Source: Mucilaginibacter sp.
Lineage (GTDB): Bacteria > Bacteroidota > Bacteroidia > Sphingobacteriales > Sphingobacteriaceae
NCBI GenBank assembly: GCA_025934475.1
Contig: JAICXZ010000039.1
Span: 1 to 11,351 of the forward strand
Length of the DNA stretch: 11,351 bases
Reading direction: 5' to 3'
Shown here: piece by piece, positions 1 to 6,895 of the stretch
How positions within the stretch are numbered: position 1 is the stretch's first letter
How the letters are laid out: the number at the start of each line of letters is the position of its first letter
Notes under the pieces: model-generated
Databases searched by the model: none
Told to the model about the DNA's origin: nothing
The model's input: only the letters and a program-made list of their open reading frames with translations
Position numbers and translations under genes: made by a program

Positions 1-321
1 AGTTCGAGGAAAGAGATTGTGCAGGCGGCAAAAAACATTGCCTCTAAGGTGCAACGTGGCGAGCTTTGCCTGGAAGAAATTGATGAGGAAACATTTGAAG
101 ATAATTTATACACGAGTGGAATGCCTAATCCCGAACTGCTGATAAGGACAAGCGGCGAATATCGCATCAGTAATTATTTGCTTTGGCAGATAGCATACGC
201 TGAGTTGTATTTTACACCCAAGCTGTGGCCCGATTTCAGGCGCGAGGACTTGTTTGAGGCCATTATCGACTATCAAAAACGTGAGCGGCGATTTGGGCTG
301 ATCAGTGAACAACTCAACTAA
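1..321 (+). CDS. uppS: Undecaprenyl diphosphate synthase (isoprenyl transferase), 3' part
   Basis: This is the C-terminal part (about 106 residues; the full family is roughly 240-250) of a cis-prenyltransferase that condenses isopentenyl diphosphate onto farnesyl diphosphate to make the C55 lipid carrier for peptidoglycan and other wall polymers. The frame is open from base 1, beginning SSRKEI, which matches the family region after the N-Y-S-x-R stretch, so the gene starts outside the window. The hallmark C-terminal block is present: PELLIRTSGEYRISNYLLWQ, with the Arg and Ser of R-T-S-G-E and the second Arg that bind isopentenyl diphosphate, followed by AYAELYFTPKLWPDF. It ends with TAA. No hairpin terminator follows, and bamA starts 61 bases later, so read-through into bamA is possible. 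The family assignment is very secure. Confidence 0.96.
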   Translation, partial: SSRKEIVQAAKNIASKVQRGELCLEEIDEETFEDNLYTSGMPNPELLIRTSGEYRISNYLLWQIAYAELYFTPKLWPDFRREDLFEAIIDYQKRERRFGLISEQLN

Positions 322-356
322 TTTTACTTTTAACACTTTTTAACAACTGTATAAAT

Positions 357-364
357 TATTTTTA
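357..364 (+). promoter_or_regulatory. Possible -7 element upstream of bamA
   Basis: TATTTTTA matches the Bacteroidota -7 consensus TAnnTTTG at all defined positions except the last G. It lies 18 bases before the bamA ATG. I could not find a convincing TTG/TTTG -33 box at the usual distance of about 19-21 bases upstream. In such an A/T-rich leader a chance match is easy, so this is weak. Confidence 0.22.
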
Positions 365-382
365 GCCCACTAAAATATTCGG

Positions 383-2938
383 ATGAATAAATATCTTTTT
401 GCACTTCTTTTCTCTGTAATAAGTACTGCTGCGCTGGCGCAGGTCACGAATCCATCGAGGCCAACGCTGCAAAAATCAATACCCGCTGATAGCTTGAGTT
501 ACCTGAGTCCGAAAGACTATATTATAGGCGGCGTGACGGTAAGCGGTGCAAAAAACCTCGACAAAGATGTATTGGTGCAGATTTCCAAGTTGAATAAAGG
601 CGACAAGATCAATCTGCCGGGCGAGCAGAATGCCGCCGTTATAAAACGCATGTACGACCAGGGGCTATTTGATGACGTACAGTTGAATGTGACCAGAATA
701 AATATGGACACCATCTACCTCGATATTGCGGTAGTAGAGCGTCCGCGCTTATCCAGGTTACATATAACCGGTATCCGTAAAGGCGAAATTGAGGACCTGC
801 AAAAAAAGCTGACCGATAAAAACTCGAAGATTGTAAACGAGAACCTTTTGAGCACCACCACAGCTATTATCAAGAAACATTTTGCCGAAAAGGGCTTCCT
901 TAATACCACTGTTGATATAAAGCAAAGACAAGATCCGGGAGATGCGAACAGCGTTATCCTGGATGTGGCGGTTGATAAAAAGCAAAAGGTGAAGATCAAT
1001 AGTGTGGTCTATGAAGGCAATAAGGACTTTTCTCAAAAGAAATTAAGAAGATTTCTCAAAAAGACGCGTCAGCGTCGCTGGTATAACCTGTTTGGCTCGC
1101 GCAAATTTATGCGTGATAAATATGAGGAGGACAAACAAAACCTCGTCGAAAAAATGCAGGATGAAGGTTATCGCGACGCTACTATTTTGCACGACACGGT
1201 TACCCGTCACGACGACAAAACGGTGGATGTGAAGATCAAAATCTTCGAAGGGCACAAATACTACTTCGGTAATATTACCTGGTCGGGTAACGCGCAGTAT
1301 CCATCGACAGTATTGAATAAGCTGCTGCGATTGAAAAAAGGTGATATCTTCAGCGAAGACGAATTGAACAAACGCTTGTCCGGGCCAACACCGAATAACG
1401 ACGATATCTCGACCTTATATCTCGATAACGGATATTTGACGTACAGTGCCGATCCGGTTCAAACTAAAATATATGGCGATACCGTCGATCTGGATATTCG
1501 TATTTACGAGGGTCCTCAGTATACGCTTAACCGGATTATTCTGAAGGGTAACGATGTAACCAATGACAAGGTAGTAAGACGTGAAATACGTACCAAGCCG
1601 GGACAGAAATTCAACAAATCCCTTTTGATACGCAGTACACGCGAAATCTCACAATTGGGTAATTTCGACGAGCAGAAAACAGAGCCGAAGCCAACAAATG
1701 TTAACCCGGCGGATGGGACCGTAGACATCATTTACAACGTGGTTGAAAAGCCTTCGGACCAGATTGAGTTGTCTGGTGGTTTTGGAGGTGGTATGATTGT
1801 AGGTACGCTGGGTCTTACCTTTAATAACTTCTCGCTCCGCAATATCTTCAACTTTAAAGAATACCGTCCATTGCCAAAAGGCGACGGACAAAAGCTGAGT
1901 ATCAGGGGCCAGTCGAGCGGACGTACTTATCAGAACTACTCCTTCACGTTTACTGAACCGTGGCTGGGGGGTAAAAAACCGATATTTTTTTCGTTTTCGG
2001 CTTATACGCAGTTGAGTTCAACCGGGCAGTATTATGCTAAAACCGACTCACGTTACAATAACCTACGTATTAATGGTGTGGGTGTAACTTTGGGCAAGCG
2101 GTTGAATTGGCCGGATAACTACTTCCAGTTGAACTACTCATTGAACTTTGACCATTATAACCTGGATAATTATCCTGGCTATATCTTCACTAACGGTACT
2201 TCTTACAACATTAAATTAACACAGACACTACAACGTAACTCATTAGATGTGCCGATATTCCCTACATCGGGCTCAAATGTCATGCTCACTTTGCAGGGTA
2301 CGCCGCCATACTCATTGTTCAATAATATTAACTACAAACTGCCGCCTACGCAGGAGCAGGTATATCACTTTGTTGAATACTATAAAGTTAAATGGGATGC
2401 ACAGTGGTTCCAGAAGATTTATGGCAAGCTGGTGTTGATGAGCCAGGTTAGGTTTGGATTCCTCGGCGAGTACAATTCAGATGTTCCGGCATCTCCGTTC
2501 GAAAGATTTAAACTCGGTGGCGACGGTATGCAAAGCTATCAATACCTGCAGGGTAGCGATATCATAGGCTTACGCGGTTACCAGAATTTCTCGATTATAC
2601 CGGTGGGTACTAATTACAACGTTAACACCAACCCTGGTAGCACTATCTACAATAAATATACATTTGAATTACGTCACCCGGTTATTGCCAGTCAATCGGC
2701 TACGATATTCGTATTGGCCTTTGCCGAGGGTGGTAACGTGTGGAATTCTTTCGATCAATTTAATCCTTTTAATATCAGGCGCTCAGTGGGTATTGGAGCT
2801 AGAGTATTTTTACCTATTTTTGGTTTGCTTGGTTTGGACTATGGTTATGGCTTCGACAAGATACCGGGTATACCGGACGCTAATAAGGGCCAGTTCTCAT
2901 TCTCCATATCGCAAAGCTTAAGTGGTGGCTTCAATTAA
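383..2938 (+). CDS. bamA: Outer membrane protein assembly factor BamA (POTRA/Omp85)
   Basis: This is the central component of the beta-barrel assembly machine, which folds and inserts outer-membrane proteins. The 851-residue product has a signal peptide (MNKYLFALLFSVISTAALA, cleavage before Gln20). A periplasmic part of about 430 residues follows, in which successive POTRA domains can be recognised (about 46-122, 123-200, 203-290, 291-380 and 383-457) by repeated V/I-x-G-N or G-A-K-N starts such as VTVSGAKN, VVYEGNKD, ITWSGNAQ and IILKGNDV. A glycine-rich barrel entry (GGFGGGMIVG) leads to the 16-strand barrel with aromatic-alternating strands. The conserved loop-6 motif appears as L-R-G-Y with Arg731. 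The length fits the family. The protein ends GGFN, so the usual terminal aromatic is the penultimate residue. The ATG at 383 is the only start that keeps the signal peptide. It is followed after 12 bases by a Skp-like gene, its expected periplasmic partner. Confidence 0.96.
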   Translation: MNKYLFALLFSVISTAALAQVTNPSRPTLQKSIPADSLSYLSPKDYIIGGVTVSGAKNLDKDVLVQISKLNKGDKINLPGEQNAAVIKRMYDQGLFDDVQLNVTRINMDTIYLDIAVVERPRLSRLHITGIRKGEIEDLQKKLTDKNSKIVNENLLSTTTAIIKKHFAEKGFLNTTVDIKQRQDPGDANSVILDVAVDKKQKVKINSVVYEGNKDFSQKKLRRFLKKTRQRRWYNLFGSRKFMRDKYEEDKQNLVEKMQDEGYRDATILHDTVTRHDDKTVDVKIKIFEGHKYYFGNITWSGNAQYPSTVLNKLLRLKKGDIFSEDELNKRLSGPTPNNDDISTLYLDNGYLTYSADPVQTKIYGDTVDLDIRIYEGPQYTLNRIILKGNDVTNDKVVRREIRTKPGQKFNKSLLIRSTREISQLGNFDEQKTEPKPTNVNPADGTVDIIYNVVEKPSDQIELSGGFGGGMIVGTLGLTFNNFSLRNIFNFKEYRPLPKGDGQKLSIRGQSSGRTYQNYSFTFTEPWLGGKKPIFFSFSAYTQLSSTGQYYAKTDSRYNNLRINGVGVTLGKRLNWPDNYFQLNYSLNFDHYNLDNYPGYIFTNGTSYNIKLTQTLQRNSLDVPIFPTSGSNVMLTLQGTPPYSLFNNINYKLPPTQEQVYHFVEYYKVKWDAQWFQKIYGKLVLMSQVRFGFLGEYNSDVPASPFERFKLGGDGMQSYQYLQGSDIIGLRGYQNFSIIPVGTNYNVNTNPGSTIYNKYTFELRHPVIASQSATIFVLAFAEGGNVWNSFDQFNPFNIRRSVGIGARVFLPIFGLLGLDYGYGFDKIPGIPDANKGQFSFSISQSLSGGFN

Positions 2939-2950
2939 TTTTTGCCGGAA

Positions 2951-3478
2951 ATGAAAAGGATAATCTTAGTACTATTTTTTACATTCGCTGCGTTTACTAC
3001 ATTTGCGCAGCGTTTTGCATGGGTCGATTCGGATAACATCCTGAAACACATGCCTGAATACCAGGCGGCCCAGAAGCAATTGGCAGCGTTGTCTGATCAA
3101 TGGCAGAAAGAGGTTGATGCCAAATCTCAGGAAATAGAACGGATGTATAAGGCGTACGATGCCGATAAGGTATTGATGACCGCCGATATGAAAAAAAGGC
3201 GCGAAGCCGAGATAAACGATAAAGAAAAGGAAGTAAAAACCTTTCAGCGTCAAAAGTTCGGCCCGGATGGTGAGTTGGCAAAAAAGAGTACCGAGCTGAT
3301 CAAGCCGATCCAGGACCGCATTATGAAAGCCATACAAGCAATGGCCGAAAGCGAAGAATTGGATATGGTGTTTGATAAAAACAGCGAGATTATTATGCTG
3401 TATGCCAATCCGCGTTATGATAAAAGCGCCGACGTGATAACGCGTTTGGGGCTGAAACCAGGAGTGTTAACAAAATAA
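2951..3478 (+). CDS. OmpH/Skp-family periplasmic chaperone (first copy, divergent)
   Basis: This 175-residue protein resembles Skp, the periplasmic chaperone that holds unfolded outer-membrane proteins for delivery to BamA. It has a signal peptide (MKRIILVLFFTFAAFTTFA before Gln-Arg), the start of the OmpH fold (FAWVDSDNILKHMPEYQAAQ) and a long charged coiled coil (about residues 40-125, rich in Lys/Glu/Gln). The C-terminal strand region (LDMVFDKNSEIIMLYANPRYD) returns to the head domain. I chose the ATG at 2951 rather than an in-frame TTG at 2942 because it gives a clean signal peptide with the basic residues at the very start. It lies 12 bases after bamA and is probably co-transcribed with it. 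It is clearly more distant from the two following copies than they are from each other, and has its own C-terminal ending (LGLKPGVLTK). Confidence 0.92.
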   Translation: MKRIILVLFFTFAAFTTFAQRFAWVDSDNILKHMPEYQAAQKQLAALSDQWQKEVDAKSQEIERMYKAYDADKVLMTADMKKRREAEINDKEKEVKTFQRQKFGPDGELAKKSTELIKPIQDRIMKAIQAMAESEELDMVFDKNSEIIMLYANPRYDKSADVITRLGLKPGVLTK

Positions 3479-3524
3479 AGATTTGAAAATAAACTAGACT
3501 ATTATTAAACCCCAGTAAAAAAAG

Positions 3525-4049
3525 ATGAAAAAATTATTAAAAGTGGCTTTAGTGGCAGTGTGTGTGTTGACTATGGGAAGCATCGCTAAAGCGCAAAACA
3601 AAGTAGGCTACATTAATTTCGCTCAGTTAGTGAGTGCAATGCCGGATACCAAAACTCTTCAAACGCAGCTCGAGGCCTACAACAAGCAGTTCCAGGATCA
3701 GTATACCGCAATGACTACTGAATACCAAACAAAGGGACAAGCATATGAAGCCCAACGCAATACTATGACCGATGCGGTTCGACTTAGTAAAGAAACCGAA
3801 TTGTCAGATATTCAAAAACGCATTCAAAGCTTCCAGCAGGATGCGCAGCAAAAAATTGCCACAAAAACAAACGAGCTTTCAAAACCATTATTTGATAAAC
3901 TGCGTGCCGCTATTAGCCAGGTGGCTAAAGAAAAAGGTTACGGTTATGTAATCAATTCTTCAGCTACTTCTCAGGATGAGTTGCTGCTTGTATCGCCTCC
4001 GGGTGATGACCTGATGACTGAGGTAAAAGCTAAATTAGGCGTAAAATAA
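3525..4049 (+). CDS. OmpH/Skp-family periplasmic chaperone (second copy)
   Basis: This is a 174-residue Skp-like protein with a signal peptide (MKKLLKVALVAVCVLTMGSIAKA before Gln-Asn). The head segment KVGYINFAQLVSAMPDTKT is the typical OmpH start, followed by a coiled coil rich in Gln, Lys and Glu (about 45-120) and the C-terminal head segment EKGYGYVINSSA. It ends LVSPPGDDLMTEVKAKLGVK. The same pattern (KLGYVN..QLV.SMP.TKT and VVSPPGDDL.AEAKAKLGIK) occurs in the next gene, so the two are paralogues from a tandem duplication. The gap from the preceding Skp gene is 46 A/T-rich bases without a terminator, so it is likely in the bamA transcript. A strong hairpin with a T-run follows the stop codon. 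The role as an outer-membrane protein chaperone is inferred from family and context. Confidence 0.93.
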   Translation: MKKLLKVALVAVCVLTMGSIAKAQNKVGYINFAQLVSAMPDTKTLQTQLEAYNKQFQDQYTAMTTEYQTKGQAYEAQRNTMTDAVRLSKETELSDIQKRIQSFQQDAQQKIATKTNELSKPLFDKLRAAISQVAKEKGYGYVINSSATSQDELLLVSPPGDDLMTEVKAKLGVK

Positions 4050-4072
4050 AAACAACCTGTAAACGTTTTACG

Positions 4073-4102
4073 AAAGCGGCTTTATCAAAAGGCCGCTTTT
4101 TT
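4073..4102 (+). terminator. Rho-independent terminator after second Skp-like gene
   Basis: An 8-bp perfect stem, AAAGCGGC (4073-4080) with GCCGCTTT (4092-4099), encloses an 11-base loop and runs into six T residues (4097-4102). It begins 23 bases after the stop codon at 4049. It should end the uppS/bamA/Skp/Skp transcript, separating it from the third Skp copy. Confidence 0.85.
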
Positions 4103-4118
4103 ATTTAGATGGCAGCGA

Positions 4119-4149
4119 TTTGGTGATTAAAGATTTATAAATAATTTTA
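4119..4149 (+). promoter_or_regulatory. Putative Bacteroidota-type promoter for third Skp-like gene
   Basis: TTTG at 4119-4122 and TAATTTTA at 4142-4149 are separated by 19 bases, which is the usual spacing for the Bacteroidota primary sigma factor (TTTG / TAnnTTTG). The -7 box differs from consensus only in the final G. It lies directly downstream of the terminator ending at 4102 and 20 bases before the ATG at 4170, which is where a new promoter is needed. It is a pattern match only. Confidence 0.42.
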
Positions 4150-4169
4150 GGCAGTCAATTTATTATCAG

Positions 4170-4682
4170 ATGAAGAGATCATTAAAGATAGCTTTTTTAT
4201 TAGCAGTAACGGTGTTTGCGGGAAACGTGGCTAAGGCCCAGGTAAAACTTGGATATGTTAATATAAGCCAGTTAGTGCAATCAATGCCCGAAACCAAAAC
4301 TATTCAGGACCAGGTTAATACCTACAGTAAGCAATTTTTAGATCAGCTTACCACGATGAATAACGAATTACAAGCCAAGGCAAAAGACTACGAAAGCCAT
4401 AAGGCGACCATGTCGGACGCAGCACGTGCGGCGGCAGAAACCGAGCTTGGCGATATGCAAAAAAGGCTGCAGGATTATTCAAACACTTCGCAGCAAAAGG
4501 TAGAAGAAAAAAGCAATGAACTGGCCAAACCTTTATTCGACAAGGTACGAGCCGCGGTAACGGTTGTAGCTAAGGAAAAAGGTTATACCTACGTCATCAA
4601 TACCGCGCAAACCGACCTGGTAGTATCGCCCCCAGGGGATGATCTGACCGCCGAAGCAAAGGCTAAACTGGGCATTAAGTAA
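4170..4682 (+). CDS. OmpH/Skp-family periplasmic chaperone (third copy)
   Basis: This is a 170-residue paralogue of the preceding gene. It has a signal peptide (MKRSLKIAFLLAVTVFAGNVAKA before Gln), the OmpH head start KLGYVNISQLVQSMPETKT, a coiled-coil tentacle region (about 45-120) and the closing head segment EKGYTYVINTAQTDLVVSPPGDDL. It lacks a few residues (SQDE-type insertion) that copy two has just before LVSPPGDD. Similarity along the whole length, including the signal peptide end (AKAQ) and the last 20 residues, supports tandem duplication. A terminator lies on each side (4073-4102 and 4705-4732), so it is probably a one-gene transcript, which would allow its level to be set independently of bamA. 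A dedicated client set is possible but cannot be read from the sequence. Confidence 0.93.
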   Translation: MKRSLKIAFLLAVTVFAGNVAKAQVKLGYVNISQLVQSMPETKTIQDQVNTYSKQFLDQLTTMNNELQAKAKDYESHKATMSDAARAAAETELGDMQKRLQDYSNTSQQKVEEKSNELAKPLFDKVRAAVTVVAKEKGYTYVINTAQTDLVVSPPGDDLTAEAKAKLGIK

Positions 4683-4704
4683 AAAGAATTTTTAAGCAAT
4701 TATT

Positions 4705-4732
4705 AAGCGGACTTTTAAAGCCCGCTTTTTTT
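4705..4732 (+). terminator. Rho-independent terminator after third Skp-like gene
   Basis: The stem AAGCGG (4705-4710) with CCGCTT (4722-4727) can be extended past one mismatch by CTTT/AAAG, and is followed by a run of seven T (4726-4732). It starts 22 bases after the stop codon. The T-run merges with a match to the -7 promoter consensus for murI. Confidence 0.82.
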
Positions 4733-4739
4733 ATTTTTG
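4732..4739 (+). promoter_or_regulatory. Putative -7 element for murI
   Basis: TATTTTTG is an exact match to the Bacteroidota -7 consensus TAnnTTTG. It ends 5 bases before the GTG start of murI, so the predicted transcript would begin at or within a few bases of the start codon (leaderless or nearly so). The expected -33 region falls in the terminator hairpin and has no TTG, which lowers confidence. Confidence 0.4.
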
Positions 4740-4744
4740 CAACC

Positions 4745-5575
4745 GTGTCAAACAAACAGCCCATAGGCATTTTCGATTCGGGGTACGGCGGTCTTACCGT
4801 GTTTCGCTCCATAGCCAATTTATTGCCGGATTATGATTACATCTACCTGGGTGATAATGCGCGGGCGCCTTATGGCAACCGCTCTTTTAATACGATCCAT
4901 CAGTATACCTGGGAGTGTGTGCAATTGCTGTTTGATATGGGCTGTCCACTGGTGATCCTTGCTTGTAACACTGCGTCGGCCAAAGCTTTGCGCACCATCC
5001 AGCAACGCGATTTGTTGAATGAAGAACCCTATAAGCGGGTGCTCGGTGTGATCAGGCCAACCGCGGAGGTGATTGGCAGCTACAGCAGGACCAAAGAAAT
5101 TGGCGTATTAGGCACCAAAGGCACTATCCAATCAGGCTCTTATCTGATCGAGATCAATAACTTTTTCCCGGATGTGAAGGTACATCAGCAGGCTTGCCCT
5201 ATTTGGGTGCCGCTGGTAGAAAACGGAGAACACGATAAGCCGGGTGCTGATTATTTTGTGAAGAAATACCTGGACCAGGTACTTGCGCAATCCGACAAGA
5301 TAGATACACTATTATTAGCCTGCACGCATTATCCTTTGCTCATGCCCAAAATGCAAGAGTATCTGCCAGCCGGTATTAAAGTAGTACCGCAGGGAGATAT
5401 AGTCGCTTCGAGTTTGCAGGATTACTTGCGCCGTCACCCTGAGATGGAGCAACGCCTTTCGAAAGGCCGTGTGCAACAATTTTTTACTACTTCTGATGAC
5501 ACCATGGATTTCGATCATCACGCATCGATCTTCTTTGGTGAGGAAGTAAAATCGGAATATATTCCCCTCAAATAA
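4745..5575 (+). CDS. murI: Glutamate racemase
   Basis: This cofactor-independent enzyme converts L-glutamate to D-glutamate in the cytoplasm for the peptidoglycan stem peptide. The 276-residue product has the full set of family motifs: GIFDSGYGGLTV with Asp11 and Ser12, YLGDNARAPYGNRS, the first catalytic cysteine Cys74 in LACNTASA, the central RPTAEVI and GVLGTKGTIQSGSY blocks, and the second catalytic cysteine Cys193 in LACTHYPLL. The start is GTG at 4745, giving MSNKQPIGIFDSG, the normal family N-terminus. No in-frame ATG lies upstream and no Shine-Dalgarno site is visible. It follows a terminator by 12 bases and has its own -7 box. Its place next to bamA and Skp genes is the common arrangement in Bacteroidota. 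No terminator is visible after it. Confidence 0.97.
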   Translation: MSNKQPIGIFDSGYGGLTVFRSIANLLPDYDYIYLGDNARAPYGNRSFNTIHQYTWECVQLLFDMGCPLVILACNTASAKALRTIQQRDLLNEEPYKRVLGVIRPTAEVIGSYSRTKEIGVLGTKGTIQSGSYLIEINNFFPDVKVHQQACPIWVPLVENGEHDKPGADYFVKKYLDQVLAQSDKIDTLLLACTHYPLLMPKMQEYLPAGIKVVPQGDIVASSLQDYLRRHPEMEQRLSKGRVQQFFTTSDDTMDFDHHASIFFGEEVKSEYIPLK

Positions 5576-5583
5576 TCCGGCTT

Positions 5584-5621
5584 ATTCGTGTAATTCGCAC
5601 AAGTTCGTGTCATTTGCGTTA
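5584..5621 (+). repeat. Degenerate 9-10 base iterated repeat in the murI-nuoH gap
   Basis: Four units follow one another: ATTCGTGTA (5584), ATTCGCACA (5593), AGTTCGTGTC (5602) and ATTTGCGTTA (5612). All are variants of an ATTCGTGTN core. I recall similar ATTCGTGT-iterated stretches as dispersed intergenic sequences in Bacteroidota genomes, but cannot confirm copies here. The rest of the gap (5622-5694) is A/T-rich and shows nothing clear. Confidence 0.55.
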
Positions 5622-5694
5622 ATAGTGTTCTATAATCTCTATAAACTTACTCAACTATTTTGATCCTGTGGCCGTTCAATCCATCAAAAATTAC

Positions 5695-5702
5695 TAGTTT
5701 TG
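5695..5702 (+). promoter_or_regulatory. Putative -7 element for nuoH
   Basis: TAGTTTTG matches TAnnTTTG exactly. It lies 21 bases before the preferred TTG start of nuoH and 3 bases before an alternative TTG at 5706. A good -33 TTTG at 19-21 bases is not seen. If real, it makes nuoH the first gene of its transcript. Confidence 0.38.
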
Positions 5703-5723
5703 CGGTTGAGGCAAACTGATCCC

Positions 5724-6794
5724 TTGAACTTTTATCTAAAATATTTCATCGTTGCTATTGGCCTGTTTGCTTTTTCAGGCTTTTTTGCGCTGTTTGGTGT
5801 TTATGCCGAGCGCAAAGTATCTGCCTTCATACAAGATCGCCTTGGCCCTACCGAAACAGGTAAATTTGGTTTGCTTCAAACCCTCGCTGACGTAATTAAA
5901 CTATTGATCAAAGAGCCGATCATTCCTGCGGCGGCCGATAAGCTATTGTTTATGATGGCTCCGGCAATCATTTTCGTGGCGGTATACATGGGCTTTGCCG
6001 CGATACCCTGGGCCGGAGGTTTGATGCCCGCTAATCTTAACCTGGGGCTGTATTATATTTTTGCCATTTTATCCGTAGAGACGCTGGGCATCTTGATGGC
6101 CGGATGGGGTTCGAATAACAAATACTCGATATTGGGTGCGATGCGTTCGGCTGCTCAGATAATTTCGTATGAGATACCTGCGGGCTTTGCTATCATATCG
6201 GTGGTGATGATCGCGCAAACGCTTAACCTGCAAACTATTTCAACACAGCAGGGGATATTATCTGCCGAGCATTCAAAATTCCTTGGAATTTGGGATGTTT
6301 CGACGAACGGAGGCATATTAAGCTGGAATATTTTCCGTGCGCCGCATCTCATTGTTGCGTTTATAATCTATTTCATCGCTTCGCTGGCCGAAAGCAATCG
6401 CGCGCCGTTTGATATTCCCGAAGCGGAATCAGAGCTGGTTGCCGGCTTTCATACTGAATTTACAGGCATGCGTTTTGCTTTTGTTTTTTTGGCGGAGTAT
6501 TCGATGATGTTTTTGGTATCAATGATTGCCGTAGTATTGTTTTTGGGTGCATGGAATACACCTTTGCCGAACATTGGCGTAGTCAATCTGGCTGATTGGA
6601 CCACTGGTGGCGCCTGGGGCATATTGTGGACCGTGGTAAAAGTTTTGGTCCTGGTAGGCGTGCAAATATGGATAAGATGGACCGTACCGCGTTTTCGCGT
6701 TGACCAGTTGATGAATTTGTGCTGGAAGGTGTTAACACCCTTGGCATTTATATGCATGCTGGTATCGGGGGTATGGCGTTTATGGGTAATGTGA
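5724..6794 (+). CDS. nuoH: NADH-quinone oxidoreductase subunit H (complex I ND1)
   Basis: NuoH is the membrane subunit of complex I that holds the quinone chamber and couples quinone reduction to the proton-pumping arm. About eight hydrophobic helices are visible. Conserved blocks are YAERKVSAFIQDR near residue 30, GLLQTLADVIKLLIKE, and the second family signature PFDIPEAESELVAGFHTEFTGMRF starting at Pro228, which carries the acidic residues of the quinone-side loop. The usual GPN after QDR reads GPT here. No in-frame ATG exists before the first helix. I prefer TTG at 5724 (MNFYLKYF, 356 residues) because it gives the usual 28-30 residues before ERK and has GAGG 12 bases upstream. TTG at 5706 or 5700 is possible. 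It is the first nuo gene in this cluster. The next gene is nuoI after a 101-base gap that contains repeats. Confidence 0.95.
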   Translation: MNFYLKYFIVAIGLFAFSGFFALFGVYAERKVSAFIQDRLGPTETGKFGLLQTLADVIKLLIKEPIIPAAADKLLFMMAPAIIFVAVYMGFAAIPWAGGLMPANLNLGLYYIFAILSVETLGILMAGWGSNNKYSILGAMRSAAQIISYEIPAGFAIISVVMIAQTLNLQTISTQQGILSAEHSKFLGIWDVSTNGGILSWNIFRAPHLIVAFIIYFIASLAESNRAPFDIPEAESELVAGFHTEFTGMRFAFVFLAEYSMMFLVSMIAVVLFLGAWNTPLPNIGVVNLADWTTGGAWGILWTVVKVLVLVGVQIWIRWTVPRFRVDQLMNLCWKVLTPLAFICMLVSGVWRLWVM

Positions 6795-6799
6795 GTTTG

Positions 6800-6832
6800 A
6801 GTCAGAAAGTCCGCAAGTCGGAAAGTCCTGAC
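6800..6832 (+). repeat. AGTC octamer array with flanking inverted repeat, nuoH-nuoI gap
   Basis: AGTC recurs at exactly 8-base steps (6800, 6808, 6816, 6824) in the setting AGAAAGTC / CGCAAGTC / GGAAAGTC. The block is bounded by GTCAG (6801-6805) and CTGAC (6828-6832), which can pair, with an inner pair TCCG (6810-6813) and CGGA (6819-6822). A bulged hairpin in the mRNA is therefore possible, but there is no T-run, so it is not a standard terminator. Confidence 0.55.
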
Positions 6833-6856
6833 GAGAATTCAAATTAAGAACTTGAA

Positions 6857-6884
6857 ATTTAGGATTTAGTATTTAGAATTTAGT
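6857..6884 (+). repeat. Four tandem heptamers ATTTAGN before nuoI
   Basis: ATTTAGG, ATTTAGT, ATTTAGA and ATTTAGT follow without interruption, varying only in the seventh base. The array ends 11 bases before the GTG of nuoI. It could be a simple-sequence expansion or a copy of a dispersed intergenic element. Confidence 0.7.
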
Positions 6885-6895
6885 ATTAAAAAAGG

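Noticed and set aside
2936..2944. TAATTTTTG between bamA and the first Skp gene as a promoter
   Set aside because: It has three bases between TA and TTTG rather than two, overlaps the bamA stop codon, and the 12-base gap makes co-transcription simpler.
2942..2950. TTG at 2942 as the start of the first Skp-like gene
   Set aside because: It would add Met-Pro-Glu before a perfect signal peptide that starts at ATG 2951.
5554..5565. Palindrome GGAATATATTCC near the murI end
   Set aside because: It lies inside the coding sequence, is short and A/T-rich, and has no T-run; a chance match is likely.
5614..5636. TTGCGT and TATAAT resembling a sigma-70 promoter before nuoH
   Set aside because: The spacing is only 11 bases, and the organism group uses TTTG/TAnnTTTG promoters.
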